In this document: in pieces, positions 6,835-8,518 of the stretch
How the letters are laid out: each line of letters opens with the position of its first letter
Numbering within the stretch: the stretch's first letter is position 1
Source of the DNA: Frankiales bacterium
GTDB lineage: Bacteria; Actinomycetota; Actinomycetes; Mycobacteriales; SCTD01
Direction: 5' to 3'
Length of the DNA stretch: 8,518 nt
Assembly (NCBI GenBank): GCA_025464695.1
Contig: JAODNQ010000042.1
Location: 1 to 8,518, forward strand
The notes under the pieces: generated by a model
What the model saw: the letters and a program-made list of their open reading frames with translations, nothing else
What the model was told of the DNA's origin: nothing
Database searches by the model: none
Position numbers and translations under genes: made by a program

Positions 6835-7503
6835 TCAGGGGTACGGCCAGGGGTTCTGGTCACACCCGTCGAGCGACTTCGTCTGCTGCACCATCACCTG
6901 CGCGAGCTCGCCGGCGCCCGGGCACTCCGCGTGCCCGAAGCCGAGGGTGTGGCCCACTTCGTGGTTCACGACGTACGACCGGTACCGCGCGAGCTGCCCC
7001 TCGTACGTCGGCGCGCCGGTCAGCCAGCGCGCCGCGTTGAGCACCGCCCGGTCGCCGTTGGCGCACGAGAAGTACCCGCCGGTGTGCAGCGGCGCGCAGA
7101 GGCGGTCGGTCGTCCGCGGACTGGCCAGGGCCACCCGGAAGGTGACGTCGCCGCCGTCGACGCGCTGCAGCGTGCGGCGGCCGCCCGCGCTCCAGGACCG
7201 GGGGTCCGACAGCACCCGCTCGACGTCGGCGGCGAAGGCGGCAGCGTCGACGCCGAGACCGCCCTCGACCTCCACGACGTACGACGCGGCCGGACCGGTG
7301 CCGACCGGTGCGCCGGAGCCGGGCACCACGTCGAGGTCGCCGTCGCCCAGCTGCACCACGGGCGTGGAGGCGGGGGTCGGCGAGGCGGGCGGGACGGGTG
7401 CCCGCGGGGCTCCCGCCTGCGACCGGGCGGGCTCGCCGGAGGAGTCCCCGCAGGCGGTCAGCGCCGCCAGCAGCAGGGCTGCGCAGAGGGGACCGGGACG
7501 CAC
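6835..7503 (-). CDS. DUF3152-family zinc metalloprotease-like lipoprotein
   Basis: 222 residues. The N-terminus (RPGPLCAALLLAALTAC) is a lipoprotein signal with lipobox LTAC, so Cys18 would be lipidated and the protein held on the outer face of the membrane. Residues 19-50 are a Ser/Pro/Ala linker. The domain that follows carries HEVGHTLGFGH (181-191), an exact HExxHxxGxxH metzincin zinc motif, and Met204 in AQVMVQQT fits the Met-turn. Cys136/147 and Cys194/214 could pair as disulfides. The motif spacing, and the position next to moeZ (as Rv3207c is in mycobacteria, from memory), point to DUF3152. The GTG at 7503-7501 follows GAGGG with 7 bases between; an earlier in-frame ATG at 7761 is rejected because it runs antisense through csbD. 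The substrate is unknown and no pro-domain Cys switch is seen. Confidence 0.88.
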   Translation of the reverse strand: MRPGPLCAALLLAALTACGDSSGEPARSQAGAPRAPVPPASPTPASTPVVQLGDGDLDVVPGSGAPVGTGPAASYVVEVEGGLGVDAAAFAADVERVLSDPRSWSAGGRRTLQRVDGGDVTFRVALASPRTTDRLCAPLHTGGYFSCANGDRAVLNAARWLTGAPTYEGQLARYRSYVVNHEVGHTLGFGHAECPGAGELAQVMVQQTKSLDGCDQNPWPYP

Positions 7504-7511
7504 GCGGCCAC

Positions 7512-7539
7512 CCTCGCACGGCTCGGCAGGCGTGCGGGG
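7512..7539. promoter_or_regulatory. Inverted repeat in the DUF3152/csbD divergent spacer
   Basis: CGCACG (7515-7520) and CGTGCG (7531-7536) form a perfect 6-bp inverted repeat with a 10-base spacer. Flanking CC/GG pairs beyond one mismatch extend it to 7512-7539. It overlaps the DUF3152 ribosome binding site (GAGGG, minus strand, 7511-7515), so it could be an operator or a weak leader hairpin. No clear promoter boxes are visible in the 78-base spacer. Confidence 0.3.
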
Positions 7540-7581
7540 CAGGCGCAATGGGCAGGGAGCGGGTGAGGAAGGGAGCTCATC

Positions 7582-7752
7582 GTGAGCGGACTCGACAAGC
7601 TGAAGAACAAGGCCCAGGAGCTCGGCGGCGAGGGCAAGGAGAGCCTCGGCAAGGCGACCGGCGACGAGCGCCTCGAGGCCGAGGGCAACAAGGACCAGGC
7701 CGCCGGCAACCTCAAGCAGGCCGGCGAGAAGGTCAAGGACGTCTTCAAGTAG
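7582..7752 (+). CDS. CsbD-family small stress protein
   Basis: A 56-residue open frame. Its pattern matches CsbD proteins: Lys/Glu/Gly/Ala-rich and hydrophilic, with repeated A/G spacing (ATGDERLEAEGNKDQAAG, residues 25-42, then KQAGEKVKDVFK at the end). CsbD proteins are small general-stress proteins, sigma-B controlled in Bacillus, with no settled biochemical function. The GTG at 7582 has AAGGGAG (7569-7575) 6 bases upstream. It has no signal peptide and is probably cytoplasmic and helical. It is transcribed alone: divergent from the DUF3152 gene upstream and closed downstream by a strong hairpin. The typical length (about 55-70 residues) supports a complete gene. Confidence 0.9.
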   Translation: MSGLDKLKNKAQELGGEGKESLGKATGDERLEAEGNKDQAAGNLKQAGEKVKDVFK

Positions 7753-7762
7753 CACCTCCACG

Positions 7763-7798
7763 ACGAGGGCCGCGCCCCCTCGGGGACGCGGCCTTCGT
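7763..7798. terminator. Strong hairpin after csbD
   Basis: ACGAGGGCCGCG (7763-7774) pairs with CGCGGCCTTCGT (7787-7798), a 12-bp stem with one G-T wobble. CCC/GGG can pair further inside. It starts 10 bases after the csbD stop and ends 14 bases from the stop of the converging gene, so it probably serves both. It lacks a following T-tract. Confidence 0.7.
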
Positions 7799-7812
7799 GC
7801 TGCTCAGGGGGC

Positions 7813-8518
7813 CTACCCGCCCGGTCGCCACCAGGGGCGGCGGCGCTGCTCGCCGGTCTCCTCGTCGTCGTACCACTCGCCCTCGTCCGAGGCGGCCTCC
7901 TGCACGGGGGCGGGGGCCGGGGCGGTCGCAGAGGACGGGCCGGACGGGGCCGGGCGCACGGCCTGCGTCGGCGCGGGGGCCTCGGACGCCGGGGCGGCCT
8001 TGGGCATCGTGAACTGGCGGAAGGCGGACGCCGGAGCGGGGCTGCTGTCCACGAGCGGTCGCTCGGCGGGCTTGCTCGCCGCGGGCTGCTGCTCGGGGGC
8101 GGACTCCTCGGCGGGCGGGCCGGACGGGGTCGCCTCGTCGGCCTCGACGGCGGGGCTGGCGGTGGCCGGCTGCGCGGGCTCGGGATCGGCGTCCGTCGGG
8201 GTCGAGCTGGCGGTCTCCGGCTCGACCTCGGCGGCAGGTGCGTCGCCCTCGGCCTCGGCCGGCTGGCTGGCCTCGGCGGGCGGCGCCTCGTCCTGCGCGG
8301 CGACCGCCGGCTCGACCTCGACAGCCGGCTCGGCGTCGGCAGCATCCGCGTCGGGGACGTCGGTCACGTCCGGCTCCCCCGTCGCGACGTCCGTCGGCGC
8401 GTCCGTCGGCGCGTCCGTCGGTGCGTCCGTCGACGCCTCCGTCGACGCGTCCGTAGACGCCTCCGTCGACGCCTCCGTCGGCGGTTCCACCGGCACGGCG
8501 GCCGGGGCCTCGACCGGT
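7813..8518 (-). CDS. Acidic Ala/Pro/Glu/Thr-rich low-complexity protein, N-terminus cut by window edge
   Basis: 234 visible residues ending at the TAG (7815-7813). The frame stays open to the right edge with the same Pro/Val/Glu/Ala composition, so the true start probably lies outside; GTG 8496-8494 is a possible internal start. Most of the protein is disordered-looking: first a Thr-Glu/Asp-Ala-Ser/Pro repeat, then a long Ala/Pro/Glu/Asp tract with hardly any basic residues. A less biased stretch follows (SAFRQFTMPKAAP), and the end is charged and Trp-rich (EGEWYDDEETGEQRRRPWW). No membrane segment, signal peptide or catalytic motif is visible. I do not recognise the family. It could be the flexible C-terminal part of a larger envelope or cytoplasmic protein whose domain lies upstream. 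Coding is supported by the uniform frame and the codon-preserving repeats. Confidence 0.7.
   Translation of the reverse strand, partial: PVEAPAAVPVEPPTEASTEASTDASTEASTDAPTDAPTDAPTDVATGEPDVTDVPDADAADAEPAVEVEPAVAAQDEAPPAEASQPAEAEGDAPAAEVEPETASSTPTDADPEPAQPATASPAVEADEATPSGPPAEESAPEQQPAASKPAERPLVDSSPAPASAFRQFTMPKAAPASEAPAPTQAVRPAPSGPSSATAPAPAPVQEAASDEGEWYDDEETGEQRRRPWWRPGG
8383..8478 (-). repeat. Eight 12-bp tandem repeats within the acidic protein gene
   Basis: Eight units of 12 bases, each encoding a four-residue unit T-(E/D)-(A/V)-(S/P/A). In protein order they read TEAS, TEAS, TDAS, TEAS, TDAP, TDAP, TDAP, TDVA. On the plus strand the unit is close to GCGTCCGTCGGC or GCCTCCGTCGAC. Left-end units (TDAP) are nearly identical to each other and right-end units (TEAS) form a second sub-type, a pattern expected from stepwise duplication. 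Unit length is a multiple of three, so copy change keeps the frame. Confidence 0.85.

Noticed and set aside
7504..7761. Longer N-terminus for the DUF3152 protein from the ATG at 7761
   Set aside because: It would run antisense through csbD and place the lipobox about 100 residues in. The GTG at 7503 gives a normal lipoprotein signal.
8383..8478. CRISPR-like array
   Set aside because: The units are 12 bases, directly abutting, in frame within a coding region and without unique spacers.

Overview
The window is very GC-rich DNA. Third codon positions are almost all G or C, and every gene start I can place is GTG. Gene content points to an Actinomycetota chromosome: an AdnA-type helicase, a MoeZ-type MoeB-rhodanese fusion, a DUF3152 metalloprotease and an alkyltransferase-like protein. 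From memory, adnA, an ATL gene, moeZ and a DUF3152 gene lie in this relative order and orientation in mycobacteria (around Rv3202c to Rv3207c). The window looks like a conserved actinobacterial neighbourhood with lineage-specific genes inserted. I cannot name the genus.

Layout, left to right: (1) the N-terminal part of an AdnA-like UvrD-family helicase (-), cut by the left edge; (2) an SDR-like NAD-binding protein (+), divergent from adnA across a short spacer with a perfect 8-bp inverted repeat; (3) a secreted trypsin-like serine protease (-), downstream of (4) an alkyltransferase-like DNA repair protein (-); (5) a translationally coupled pair (+) of a GHKL/HATPase_c kinase-like protein and a double-domain KaiC-like ATPase; (6) moeZ (-), downstream of (7) a DUF3152 metzincin-like lipoprotein (-); (8) a 56-residue CsbD-family stress protein (+); (9) an acidic, low-complexity Ala/Pro/Glu/Thr-rich protein (-) with 12-bp tandem repeats, cut by the right edge.

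The three convergent junctions (2068-2134, 5498-5579, 7753-7812) each hold a GC-rich hairpin without a T-tract, probably serving as two-way terminators. The divergent spacers (1114-1170, 3420-3497, 7504-7581) must hold promoters, but I see no clear consensus boxes. No stretch over 300 bases lacks a gene. I saw no tRNA, rRNA, transposase, CRISPR array or attachment site.

The best candidate for an under-described system is the HATPase-KaiC pair. An RsbW-type ATP-binding protein is encoded with a 4-base overlap to a KaiC homologue that keeps two of three autophosphorylation-site positions, and no kaiA or kaiB is nearby. This suggests a two-component switch inserted beside DNA-repair and sulfur-transfer genes. 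The rest are known families, some with unusual active-site changes.
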